A DNA stretch of 25,191 bases from Desulfobacteraceae bacterium (GTDB lineage: Bacteria > Desulfobacterota > Desulfobacteria > Desulfobacterales > Desulfobacteraceae). This document shows, piece after piece, positions 1 through 7,102 of the stretch. The notes under the pieces are model-generated. The model saw nothing but the letters and a program-made list of their open reading frames with translations, searched no databases and was not told the origin of the DNA. The DNA lies in assembly GCA_003354055.1 (NCBI GenBank), contig PIVQ01000030.1:1-25191 (forward strand), read 5' to 3'. A program made the position numbers and the translations under genes. Position 1 is the first letter of the stretch, and each line of letters opens with the position of its first letter.

Positions 1-296
1 ATAAGCTGGAAAGACTGGAAAATAAACCCCATGTACTCACTTCTAAAATCCGCCCGCTGCTCATTGGTCAGGGCATAGAGATCCAGGGAATCCACCAGCA
101 CCCGCCCCTTTGTCGGCCGATTCATAGCCCCCATAATGGACAACAGGGTAGACTTGCCTGATCCTGACTGCCCCATGATGGTGACAAACTCACCGTCATC
201 AATGGAAAAGTCCATTTCATCGATGGCAGAAACAAGGGTGTCTCCGAAGGAATAGACCTTATTTAGGCTATGTACTTCAATTAAATGTTCAGTCAT
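1..296 (-). CDS. ABC transporter ATP-binding protein, LolD/MacB type (partial)
   Basis: The first 98 codons of an ABC ATPase are present; the rest lies beyond the left edge. The start is ATG at 296-294, with an AAGGAAA ribosome site just upstream. Visible are an N-terminal beta strand (LIEVHSLNKVY), the Walker A motif GQSGSGKST at residues 42-50, and the Q-loop FIFQSFQ near residue 94. The spacing is typical of the MacB/LolD family, whose members power FtsX-like permeases from the cytoplasmic face. Signature, Walker B and H-loop are outside the window. It is the last visible gene of the minus-strand operon and follows its permease after a 146-base gap that holds a long inverted repeat. Confidence 0.93.
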   Translation of the reverse strand, partial: MTEHLIEVHSLNKVYSFGDTLVSAIDEMDFSIDDGEFVTIMGQSGSGKSTLLSIMGAMNRPTKGRVLVDSLDLYALTNEQRADFRSEYMGFIFQSFQL

Positions 297-308
297 AACT
301 TTCCTTTT

Positions 309-438
309 AGCGAGAGAAGTCTAAAGCTGGAAAAGCGAGAAAAGGTATGGTGGCGCTTCGCGCTCCATTTTTTTATATAATTGGGTTTTTCTTCCTTCAA
401 CTTTTCTCACTTTTCCAACTCTTCTCGCTTCTCTCGCT
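309..438. repeat. Long imperfect inverted repeat between permease and ATPase genes
   Basis: Outer arms AGCGAGAGAAG (309-319) and CTTCTCTCGCT (428-438) are perfectly complementary. Inner arms at about 327-345 and 401-419 match at 17 of 19 positions. The centre contains a small GC-rich hairpin (348-369) followed by seven T. Transcribed on the minus strand, the whole unit could fold into one long stem whose base lies only a few bases from the Shine-Dalgarno sequence of the ATPase gene. It may be a REP-like intergenic element or an mRNA processing/stability signal. Its family is unknown. Confidence 0.6.
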
Positions 439-442
439 GTTT

Positions 443-1600
443 TTAAAGCGCTCTAAGCGCGTCACTCGGATCCATCCGTCCCGCTTTAAAAGCCGGATAA
501 AGGCTTGCCAGAAGGCTTAAGGCTGCAGCCATGAGCAAACTTACGCCGCCAAGCTTATAATTTATTCCGGCAAAGACACCCTCTTCAATGACCAGAGGGA
601 TAATCCCCCAGGCAAAAATATTGCCAAGGGCAAATCCGACAATACCGCCGAAAACACCCAATACAAGGGCTTCCAGAAGAATGATCTGCATCACATGGGT
701 CTGGCGGAAGCCGATGGCCCTGAAGATACCGATCTCCCGGGTACGCTCATTTACAGATCCCATCATGGTTACCATGACCAGGAGGGCGCCGATACCTATG
801 ACCAAAACCGATACGCCAAGGGAAAAGGACTTGAACATCTCAATGGACTGCATCTTTGACATAACCGCCTGTTTCATGGCCGTAACCTTGCCGTTGGGAA
901 ACACTTCTGCAATCTGCAGGGTCAACTCGGTAATGGGGCATCCCCTGCAGAAGGCTGAGATCTCCACCATGGATACCTTTCCGGGCTTGCCCAGAATGGT
1001 CTGGGCCGCCCCTATTTCTGCAATCACGGCATTGTCTTCAGACCCGCCCGTGGAAAGAAGTACGCCTGATACGGTAAAGGGCTTGCCTCCCATGGACATG
1101 GTGTCACCGGGAGATTTTCCAAAAATTGAGGCGGCGGAAGATCCCAACAGCACCTGATTGGTAGCCTCAGGGAATTTACCCTTTTTCTGCCACCAGGTTT
1201 TCAGGGCCAGTTCTTCCTCAAAGATGACGCCCATGAGCAGGACTTTTTTGCCGTTTACTTCAACTGCACCCAACACCTTGGGGGCAACGACCCCAAGATT
1301 TTTGGCATTCTTAATGGTGCGGATCTTAGCTAAATTTTCCTGGTCAAACTCTTTGACCTCATAGCTGACCCCGCCCACATCAATCCCGCCGTAATTCAGG
1401 GAAAGGTTCTCGGTTTTGGGCACCATGACAATATTGGCTCCGAACTTGTTGAGCCGCTCTTCGATTTCCAGGGTCATGGTTTCTGTAATGGACAGCAAAG
1501 TCACGATTGTGGAAATGCCTATAATCAGCCCAAGGGCCAGAAAGAGCATCTTTGCCTTGCGGCGGCGGATATTGCCGAAAGAAATATTATGGAGTTTCAC
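443..1600 (-). CDS. FtsX/MacB-family ABC transporter permease
   Basis: This 385-residue inner-membrane permease has the MacB layout. TM1 is at about 15-38, a large extracytoplasmic MacB_PCD domain at about 40-255, and TM2-TM4 at about 260-282, 305-330 and 350-372. The signature after TM2 (NERTREIGIFRAIG) and the ending PSDALRAL are characteristic of FtsX-like permeases. The start codon is GTG (1600-1598) with a strong GGAGG six bases upstream; it overlaps the end of the preceding gene by 14 bases, so translation is probably coupled. The extracytoplasmic domain contains a C-R-G-C pair at 218-221, unusual in plain MacB proteins and consistent with metal or redox chemistry. Only one permease is visible, so it may act as a homodimer or pair with a gene beyond the left edge. 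Confidence 0.92.
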   Translation of the reverse strand: MKLHNISFGNIRRRKAKMLFLALGLIIGISTIVTLLSITETMTLEIEERLNKFGANIVMVPKTENLSLNYGGIDVGGVSYEVKEFDQENLAKIRTIKNAKNLGVVAPKVLGAVEVNGKKVLLMGVIFEEELALKTWWQKKGKFPEATNQVLLGSSAASIFGKSPGDTMSMGGKPFTVSGVLLSTGGSEDNAVIAEIGAAQTILGKPGKVSMVEISAFCRGCPITELTLQIAEVFPNGKVTAMKQAVMSKMQSIEMFKSFSLGVSVLVIGIGALLVMVTMMGSVNERTREIGIFRAIGFRQTHVMQIILLEALVLGVFGGIVGFALGNIFAWGIIPLVIEEGVFAGINYKLGGVSLLMAAALSLLASLYPAFKAGRMDPSDALRAL

Positions 1601-2030
1601 CTTCTGCCTCCTTTTCCGCTTCCAGGGTGGTGATACGCTGCCGATGACTGACCCGGTTGAGCAGGGCTGTTTTCAAATCGTTCTTTTTGAACAGGGTTGA
1701 AAAAGCTGCAGGCTGGGTATGACGACGGTCAAAGGTAACCACCAGTCTGGTGTTGTGGGTATCCAGAGACGTTCCTGCCACACCCTCAAGCTGTCCCAAC
1801 TCAGCCACCATGGTATTGGGCCAGGTCTGGTTGTTCTCCAGCTTGAAAATGGCATCATCCAGATGGCGGGTCTTCATATAGGAAACAGCCCCAGGTACAC
1901 TCAGGGAGGCCATTCCTAAGAGAATCACACAGGAGACAATGGCGGTAAGGCTGCCGAACGACATGCCCCGTTTCCGAACTCCCAGAACTTTTTCCCGTTT
2001 TTCCCTGTATTTCTCAGGATCCCAGGCCAT
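1587..2030 (-). CDS. Small membrane-anchored protein of the metal-type ABC operon
   Basis: This 147-residue protein has a charged cytoplasmic N-terminus, one transmembrane segment at about 28-50, and an extracytoplasmic domain. I do not recognise it by sequence. The domain (a helix, then EGVAGTSLDTHNTRLVVTFD, then a second helix) has the beta-alpha-beta rhythm of a ferredoxin-like or HMA-like fold but lacks the CxxC metal site. ATG at 2030-2028 follows a GGGGGAG ribosome site; its end overlaps the permease start, and the DUF2318 gene stops only a few bases upstream. Position suggests an accessory subunit or a partner for the secreted HMA protein. That is inference only. Confidence 0.8.
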   Translation of the reverse strand: MAWDPEKYREKREKVLGVRKRGMSFGSLTAIVSCVILLGMASLSVPGAVSYMKTRHLDDAIFKLENNQTWPNTMVAELGQLEGVAGTSLDTHNTRLVVTFDRRHTQPAAFSTLFKKNDLKTALLNRVSHRQRITTLEAEKEAEGETP

Positions 2031-2038
2031 ATCTCCCC

Positions 2039-2509
2039 CTATTTTTTGAATTCACAGAGCCAGGCATTGGCGTTGATTTCAGTCATGGTTATCAAAAGGC
2101 TGTCCCCTTCAACGGTCCGGATCAGAGGAGCCGGGTTGCATCCGCCTTTAACCTCGTTAATCCGGTCTGTGGCAAAACGCATCCCGCAATTTTCGCAGAC
2201 CATGACATTGCCCTCTTGAATATAACCCTTGCCTGCCCGATAGCAGACATCACAGGCATCCACAGCCGCCCGGATAATGCCGTCATGGCTTTTGACCACA
2301 AAAAACTCCACCATAACGCCTTTGTCTGACTTGGCCTTATAATAATGGGCCTGGCCGTCGGAAATATCTTTGACGGGAAGTGAAATTACCCCTTTTTCAG
2401 GCTTTACTTCGGTAAATTTTCCACCACCGAACCAGGCCTGGGCAGGGGCTGCCAGAAAAATACCGGCTGCTACAAAAAGAATAAGTGCTGTAATTGATTT
2501 GAATTTCAT
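2039..2509 (-). CDS. Exported DUF2318 (predicted Fe-S/metal-binding) protein
   Basis: This 156-residue protein has a Sec signal peptide (cleavage likely after AQA at about 25). The mature domain carries C86-x2-C89, C105-x2-C108 and C124 in the pattern CDVCYRAGKGY, CENCGMRF, GGCNPAPL, which is the hallmark of DUF2318. The family occurs fused to or beside FTR1-type iron permeases and beside MacB-like permease/ATPase pairs, where it is thought to bind metal or an Fe-S centre on the outer face. An AAAGGAAA site precedes the ATG. It sits second in the operon. The family assignment is firm; the metal and the reaction are not known from the sequence. Confidence 0.88.
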   Translation of the reverse strand: MKFKSITALILFVAAGIFLAAPAQAWFGGGKFTEVKPEKGVISLPVKDISDGQAHYYKAKSDKGVMVEFFVVKSHDGIIRAAVDACDVCYRAGKGYIQEGNVMVCENCGMRFATDRINEVKGGCNPAPLIRTVEGDSLLITMTEINANAWLCEFKK

Positions 2510-2538
2510 TATTGTATTTCCTTTCTTTTGAAGAGTGC

Positions 2539-3054
2539 TTAAATATCTTTGGCGGTATTAGACGGGGTTGCCGAAGGCAGATCACAACCGCCCTGGCCGC
2601 CGCCGGAACAGGATGCGGGTGCGGATGCAGGAGCGGATCCGCCACCGCAGCAACCGCCGCCGCCATAACCTGCGCCTTTACGCTGGGACTGAATATAGGC
2701 AAAGGTCTCCTTCTCACTTAAGGAATCCACAGAATCCAGGGTGGCAGGATAACCTAAGTCCGTAATGGCCGCCCCGATGTCTTCCGGGGTCAAAGGCGCC
2801 TTGAAATCTACAGCCACAAGGTTTCTGAGCAAATTAGCCCCCATGCCTGAAAAGCCTTCCAGAGGCCCGAGAGCTGAATTAATCTTTGAAAAACAGGCAC
2901 CGCAAGTCAAATTCTCCACCTGGAAAACAGCTCGCTGGGTAACATCTGAAGGGGTGGTGGCTTCTGAAGCCTCCCCGGTATTTTGCGCGGTTACCACGGC
3001 TGCTGCCAAAAACAAAAAAAACCCGGACAGAAAAAGCACACTCATTTTTTTCAT
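2539..3054 (-). CDS. Exported heavy-metal-associated (HMA) domain protein with Gly/Cys-rich tail
   Basis: The protein has 171 residues. An upstream in-frame ATG at 3060 directly abuts the AAGGAG ribosome site, so ATG at 3054, six bases from it, is preferred. A signal peptide (1-23) is followed by an HMA domain (about 40-108) in which LTCGACFSKI supplies the CxxC metal site at 51-54. The C-terminal 40 residues are low complexity: a Gly run with CC at 135-136, then Ala/Pro/Ser, then further Cys at 149 and 157. HMA domains bind soft or transition metals such as Cu, Zn or Hg; here the domain would be extracytoplasmic. It is the first gene of the operon and probably delivers or senses metal for the transporter encoded behind it. 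Confidence 0.85.
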   Translation of the reverse strand: MKKMSVLFLSGFFLFLAAAVVTAQNTGEASEATTPSDVTQRAVFQVENLTCGACFSKINSALGPLEGFSGMGANLLRNLVAVDFKAPLTPEDIGAAITDLGYPATLDSVDSLSEKETFAYIQSQRKGAGYGGGGCCGGGSAPASAPASCSGGGQGGCDLPSATPSNTAKDI

Positions 3055-3108
3055 GATCATCTCCTTGATAAATCATTATGTATATAACGAATCTAAACCC
3101 ATAAATGA

Positions 3109-3125
3109 TTTCAAGTCCTGTACCA
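3109..3125 (-). promoter_or_regulatory. Candidate sigma54 (-24/-12) promoter of the metal operon
   Basis: On the minus strand the sequence TGGTAC, five bases, TTGAA matches the sigma54 consensus TGGCAC-N5-TTGCA with correct GG-to-TTG spacing; the C of the -12 element is replaced by A. It lies about 55 bases upstream of the HMA gene and downstream of an NtrC-family activator gene. A chance match is possible because one key base differs. Confidence 0.45.
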
Positions 3126-3235
3126 GCAGTACCCGGATGAACAAAATAATATATAAGGAGCTAATTTTTAAGGCAATTTCTTAAAAAATAATTTTGATGA
3201 GTTTAAAATAAAACTAAGAATGGGAAGGGAAATTA

Positions 3236-3268
3236 TAGACTATTCCACACCCGGTGTAGAATAGTCTA
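3236..3268. promoter_or_regulatory. 33-bp near-perfect palindrome: candidate activator site and/or terminator
   Basis: Arms TAGACTATTCCACACC (3236-3251) and GGTGTAGAATAGTCTA (3253-3268) match at 15 of 16 positions around a single central base. The right arm includes the TAG stop of the sigma54 activator gene. It could terminate that gene, though only a weak AT tract follows. It could equally be the upstream activating site for the sigma54-like promoter about 130 bases further along. Such distance and symmetry suit an NtrC-type dimer. Confidence 0.55.
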
Positions 3269-4606
3269 CAATCCATATTTTTCCAGACGATAGAGCAGCA
3301 CATGTCTGGGGATTTTCAAGAGGCGGGCTGCTTCAGACCGATTTTGGCCGGCTTTTTCCAATGCCTTGACCACATAGGCTTTTTCCACGGCTTCCAGAGA
3401 AATACCCTGGTCCGGTATTACCGGGTCAAGTGCTGAGGCAGACTGCCCCTGGCCAGGCAGGTTCAGATCCCTGGCACGGATCAGGGGTGCGGATCTTAGG
3501 ATAATGCAGCGTTCAACGATATTCTGCATTTCCCGTATGTTCCCCGGCCAGTGGTATCCCATCAGGGCCTGGATGGCATTGTCGGAAAACGCGACATCTG
3601 CCGGGGCATCAAACTTCTTTAAAAAATGGGTAACCAGAGCCGGGATATCCTCTGTGCGCTCCCTCAGGGGCGGAATAAACAGCGGTATTACCGAAAGCCT
3701 GTAAAACAGGTCCTCCCTGAATTCACCCTTGGCAATACGGTCCTGGAGATCCAGGTTGGTTGCGGCAATGATTCTGATATCCACATCCCTTACCTGCTCC
3801 GCGCCTACGGGCTGGATCTGCCGCTCCTGAATGGCCCTGAGCAGTTTGACCTGGACATCAACGGCCAGTTCCCCTATTTCATCCAGAAACAGGCTACCCC
3901 CGCCGGCCGCCATGAAAAAGCCTTTCCGGTCTTTTACCGCCCCTGTAAAGGCTCCTTTCACATGGCCGAACAGCTCGGATTCGATCAAGGTTGCCGGAAT
4001 GGCCGCACAGTTCACCGCCACCATGGGGCCTTTTATCCTGGGTGAATTCTGATGGATCAGCCTTGCCAGCACCTCTTTGCCGGTACCGGATTCCCCTGAA
4101 ATCAATACGGTGGCCTCTGAATTGGCAGCTCTGCAGGCCGTGCCCAGAAGTTCTTTCATGGCGGAACTTGCAGAGACAATGCCCTGGGTACCTGTGAGGC
4201 GGTCCACCTCATGGGAAAGCATTTTGGTTCTGGAACGGAGCCCCCTCAACTCAAGCGCCTTTTCACAGGATAATATCAGAGTGTCCCGGTCAAAGGGTTT
4301 TGTAATAAAATTAAAGGCGCCTTTGTGCATGGCCTGAACCGCCATTTCAATGGAACCGAATGCCGTCATGATGATTACCGGGGTATCCGGAGAAGACTTT
4401 TTGATCTTTTCCATGAGATCCAGACCGTTGATATCCCCCAGTTTGACATCCGATACCACGAGATCCGGGCCATGGGCATGAAAAAAGTCCAGTCCCTGGG
4501 TGCCGGAATCGGCCGGAATCACCTTAAACCCGTGTGAACTCAGGTTGTACTCTGTTACCCGGCGAAGGCTGTCATCATCATCAATGAGTAAAATCGTCCG
4601 ATTCAT
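3266..4606 (-). CDS. NtrC-family sigma54-dependent response regulator
   Basis: The protein has 446 residues from ATG 4606-4604, which has a GGAGAGA site; a longer upstream frame reads only into the kinase gene. The receiver domain (1-120) carries the acidic pocket IDDDD and phosphorylatable D53. The AAA+ domain (about 142-375) has Walker A GESGTGKE at 171-178 and the sigma54-contacting GAFTGA loop at 218-223. A Fis-type helix-turn-helix ends the protein (NRSEAARLLKIPRHVLLYRLEKYGL region). Phosphorylation by the neighbouring kinase should license ATP-driven opening of sigma54 promoters. The gene begins one base after the kinase stop. Its likely target is the metal operon directly downstream, which has a sigma54-like element; general resemblance is to ZraR/AtoC regulators. 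Confidence 0.95.
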   Translation of the reverse strand: MNRTILLIDDDDSLRRVTEYNLSSHGFKVIPADSGTQGLDFFHAHGPDLVVSDVKLGDINGLDLMEKIKKSSPDTPVIIMTAFGSIEMAVQAMHKGAFNFITKPFDRDTLILSCEKALELRGLRSRTKMLSHEVDRLTGTQGIVSASSAMKELLGTACRAANSEATVLISGESGTGKEVLARLIHQNSPRIKGPMVAVNCAAIPATLIESELFGHVKGAFTGAVKDRKGFFMAAGGGSLFLDEIGELAVDVQVKLLRAIQERQIQPVGAEQVRDVDIRIIAATNLDLQDRIAKGEFREDLFYRLSVIPLFIPPLRERTEDIPALVTHFLKKFDAPADVAFSDNAIQALMGYHWPGNIREMQNIVERCIILRSAPLIRARDLNLPGQGQSASALDPVIPDQGISLEAVEKAYVVKALEKAGQNRSEAARLLKIPRHVLLYRLEKYGL

Positions 4607-4607
4607 T

Positions 4608-5720
4608 TTAATTTCTCTCCTCTTTATCAGGCAAACGGACCGTAAACCGCGCACCACCCAGATCGGACCGGCCCACGGAAATCGTCCCGCGCAAGCGTTT
4701 GATGATCTTCCGGGTAATGGACAGCCCAAGGCCGGTTCCCCCGTCCTTAAAGGTCACAAAAGATTTGAATATTACATCATAATTTTCCGGAGGAAGGCCG
4801 GGCCCGTTATCCTCTACATGGATAAGGTAATCGTCCGCTTCCGGCCCGTGGGCGATCTTGATCACCCCTTTTTGCGGCACTTCGTCAACGGCATTTAAAA
4901 TAAGGTTCAGCATCACCTGGGTCATGGCTGCTGACGGCACCATAACATCCCCTTCAACTCTCCCGGCATCCCGAGTGATCCGGATGGATTTTTCACGGAT
5001 TGTTGGAGCCATCACCTGAAGCACCTGATCCATGACCTGTCCCAATGGTGCCATCTCATCGGTTTCTTTGGCCTGCTGCCCCCGGCAATAGGCCAGCACC
5101 TCTTCCACGGAATTATTGAGTCTGGAGATCTCCGAGCGCATGATCTCAATGAATTCATGTTTAGGATGGTCTATGTCCACCTCATCCGCCAGTATCTCGG
5201 CCGCCCCTTTGATGGAAGCCAGAGGATTTTTAATCTCATGAGCCAGGGAGGCTGACACATGCCCCAGAAGAGCGAGTTTTCCGGCCTGGCCCAGCTCTTT
5301 TTCAGCCTGGACCAACCTTCCGGCCTGATCATGAAGACGCTGGTAAGAGGCTGATAATTGTTCGGACAGGGTCTGGTATTTTTTCCTTAAGCGGTTTTCC
5401 CGGCTGGATATCATGCCAATGACCAGGCCGGCAGCCAGGTAAAAGAGAATTTCAGACAACTCTGAATAATAGGCTTCAGGCCCCTGATACCAGAAGGTGA
5501 GCAAATGGGGAACAAAGGAAAGACAGGACATCACTGCCATGAACAATCCCCCCCATACCCCGTAAATAATGGCACCGATGGCAATGGGAAAATACGACAG
5601 CCTTCGAAAGCTGTCGTGATAGAGGATCAAATGGCCCGGTGTCAGGTAATGGAGAAGGCCGATAGTTCCGACCATAACCAGAAGGGAAAGGAACAAAATT
5701 TTTTTCATCCGAGGTGTCAT
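4608..5720 (-). CDS. Membrane-bound sensor histidine kinase
   Basis: The membrane part (first about 105 residues) has four likely transmembrane helices with short loops and no large periplasmic sensor. A coiled coil follows, then the HisKA dimerisation helix with H161 in AHEIKNPLASIKG, the N-box NLILNAVDEV, G1 DNGPGLP, and G2 GGTGLGLSI. It pairs with the sigma54 response regulator encoded one base downstream. ATG at 5720 is chosen because a sigma70-like promoter places the start of transcription near 5770. A TTG at 5762 with a good AAGGA site would add 14 residues and cannot be excluded. The signal is unknown; the adjacent operon suggests a metal or envelope cue. Confidence 0.92.
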   Translation of the reverse strand: MTPRMKKILFLSLLVMVGTIGLLHYLTPGHLILYHDSFRRLSYFPIAIGAIIYGVWGGLFMAVMSCLSFVPHLLTFWYQGPEAYYSELSEILFYLAAGLVIGMISSRENRLRKKYQTLSEQLSASYQRLHDQAGRLVQAEKELGQAGKLALLGHVSASLAHEIKNPLASIKGAAEILADEVDIDHPKHEFIEIMRSEISRLNNSVEEVLAYCRGQQAKETDEMAPLGQVMDQVLQVMAPTIREKSIRITRDAGRVEGDVMVPSAAMTQVMLNLILNAVDEVPQKGVIKIAHGPEADDYLIHVEDNGPGLPPENYDVIFKSFVTFKDGGTGLGLSITRKIIKRLRGTISVGRSDLGGARFTVRLPDKEERN

Positions 5721-5776
5721 AGCATCGTGGATCCTAACTATTTCATTGCAAGAACAGAACAACGTATCCTTCTTCT

Positions 5777-5806
5777 TTTATACTTAACTTTAAGGAATAA
5801 AGCCAA
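5777..5806 (-). promoter_or_regulatory. Candidate sigma70 promoter for the kinase/regulator operon
   Basis: On the minus strand TTGGCT (5806-5801), an 18-base spacer and TATAAA (5782-5777) resemble -35 and -10 elements. The predicted transcript would start near 5770, leaving about 50 bases before ATG 5720. Confidence 0.35.
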
Positions 5807-5825
5807 AAAAAGAAAAAATGCCCCC

Positions 5826-5848
5826 CATATCGCGGCCTTATCGATATG
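5826..5848. promoter_or_regulatory. Perfect 7-bp inverted repeat in a divergent intergenic region
   Basis: CATATCG (5826-5832) and CGATATG (5842-5848) flank a nine-base spacer. The site lies between the divergent kinase and solute-binding-protein genes, upstream of candidate promoters in both directions, so it is a reasonable operator candidate. No factor can be named. Confidence 0.35.
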
Positions 5849-5877
5849 CCTCCTCATTCTTTCCTAATACATTTTAG

Positions 5878-5908
5878 TTGACAAAAAGCAAGTTTCTATG
5901 TCTACATA
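5878..5908 (+). promoter_or_regulatory. Candidate sigma70 promoter of the solute-binding-protein operon
   Basis: A consensus TTGACA (-35) at 5878-5883 is followed after 17-19 bases by weak -10 candidates TCTACA or TACATA (5901-5908). It lies about 70 bases upstream of the ATG at 5975, which has an AGGGGG ribosome site. Confidence 0.4.
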
Positions 5909-5974
5909 GTTATTTGGTTTTAGGTGGCCTTTCTCGGTATTTTATTTCATATTTTTTTATAATTAGGGGGTATC

Positions 5975-7096
5975 ATGAAAACGATTAAAAGCCTGGTCTT
6001 GTCCTGTTTTATTGGCATTGCCTTGATTTTCGGACCGTCGCAGGCTCTGGCGGATAATGTCCTAAATCTCCTGACCTGGGACGGGTATGCACCTGATGAA
6101 TATGTGGCGGAGTTTGAAGCCTTTATAGAACATAAATATGGCAAAAAGGTTAAAATTAACCGTACCTATCTTCAGGATACCACTGAGATTTTTGTACCTG
6201 TCAGGACCGGAAAGGCTGATATTTTTGTACCTACCCAGCAAATTTTAAATGACGGGCGCTGGAACTTCGTAGAAAACAAACTTGCACTTCCCCTTAACCT
6301 CGAAAACATCCCCAACTATAAATATGTTCTGAAAACATTTGATCCCTATACCACCTTTGACGGGAAAGTGTATGCGGCCCCCATTGCCCACGGTGCATAC
6401 GGGTTGGCCTACAATACCAAATACTTCTCTACACCGCCCAAAACCTGGAACGTACTCTGGGATAAAAAATACAAAGGAAAATTCGCCATCACCAAAGGGA
6501 CAACCGAGGTTAATATTTACGTTACAGCCCTGACCCTGGGATACGATCCCGGCGATATGTCAAATTTTTCAAAGCTGAACAATGAGGCCTTTCACACAAA
6601 ACTGAGGGCTCTGGTTGAAAACGCACATTCATTCTGGCCCGGGATTGATTCTCCTCACCACTTAAAGGGCCTGCATATGGGTACTACCTGGGGATGGTCT
6701 CTTTTCGGTCTCAAGGAATTGGGAGAAGAATGGAAAATGGTAGATCCCGAAGAAGGATCGCCTGCCTGGGTTGACTCCCATGCGCTTGGTCATTCTTTAA
6801 AGAACAAACCCTTCCTGAAAAAAGTAGCTGAAGAGTGGATTAACTTTACCCTGGGTAAAAAATACCAGATTGATGTGGTTGTAAACTATCTTTCCTGTGC
6901 CCCTGTAACCCAGAATATAGTTGATGAGCTGCCTGAGGAAAAAATCAAGGAATTCCACCTTGAGGACCCTAATTATGTGGCCAAATACCGTCATTTTTAT
7001 CCTACAATCAAGGAAAAAAGAGATCGCAACGGTATAAAAATCTTATGGGATAATGCAACCAAAGGCGTTGATCTGAAGGAACGGAAACAAGAATAG
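5975..7096 (+). CDS. PotD/PotF-like periplasmic solute-binding protein
   Basis: The protein has 373 residues with a signal peptide cleaved after LADN-proximal ALA (about 25). The mature start NVLNLLTWDGYAPDEYVAEF matches the opening of spermidine/putrescine-type binding proteins. The body keeps the family's two-lobe pattern, including YAAPIAHGAYGLAYNTKYF, W-N-V-L-W-D-K-K-Y-K-G-K, and the helix-rich C-terminal lobe. Family members capture small cationic ligands such as polyamines, betaines or thiamine for an ABC importer. No permease or ATPase gene follows: a methyltransferase starts six bases after the stop. It could use a transporter encoded elsewhere or act as a sensor-binding protein. The ligand cannot be read from the sequence. 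Confidence 0.88.
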   Translation: MKTIKSLVLSCFIGIALIFGPSQALADNVLNLLTWDGYAPDEYVAEFEAFIEHKYGKKVKINRTYLQDTTEIFVPVRTGKADIFVPTQQILNDGRWNFVENKLALPLNLENIPNYKYVLKTFDPYTTFDGKVYAAPIAHGAYGLAYNTKYFSTPPKTWNVLWDKKYKGKFAITKGTTEVNIYVTALTLGYDPGDMSNFSKLNNEAFHTKLRALVENAHSFWPGIDSPHHLKGLHMGTTWGWSLFGLKELGEEWKMVDPEEGSPAWVDSHALGHSLKNKPFLKKVAEEWINFTLGKKYQIDVVVNYLSCAPVTQNIVDELPEEKIKEFHLEDPNYVAKYRHFYPTIKEKRDRNGIKILWDNATKGVDLKERKQE

Positions 7097-7102
7097 CCAT
7101 CT

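Noticed and set aside
588..1157. 189-codon plus-strand frame opposite the permease
   Set aside because: It is antisense to a clear FtsX permease, rich in Pro/Arg/Thr as shadow frames are, and has no recognisable domain.
2512..2765. Small plus-strand frames opposite the HMA tail
   Set aside because: They are low-complexity reflections of the Gly/Cys-rich codons, with no ribosome site.
4607..4729. N-terminal extension of the sigma54 regulator
   Set aside because: The extra 41 residues read through the kinase gene's C-terminal codons, and ATG 4606 has its own ribosome site and begins a normal receiver domain.
5920..5940. Sigma54 promoter before the binding-protein gene (TGGCCT...GGTAT)
   Set aside because: The GG is followed by no GC or TTG at the required 10-base spacing.
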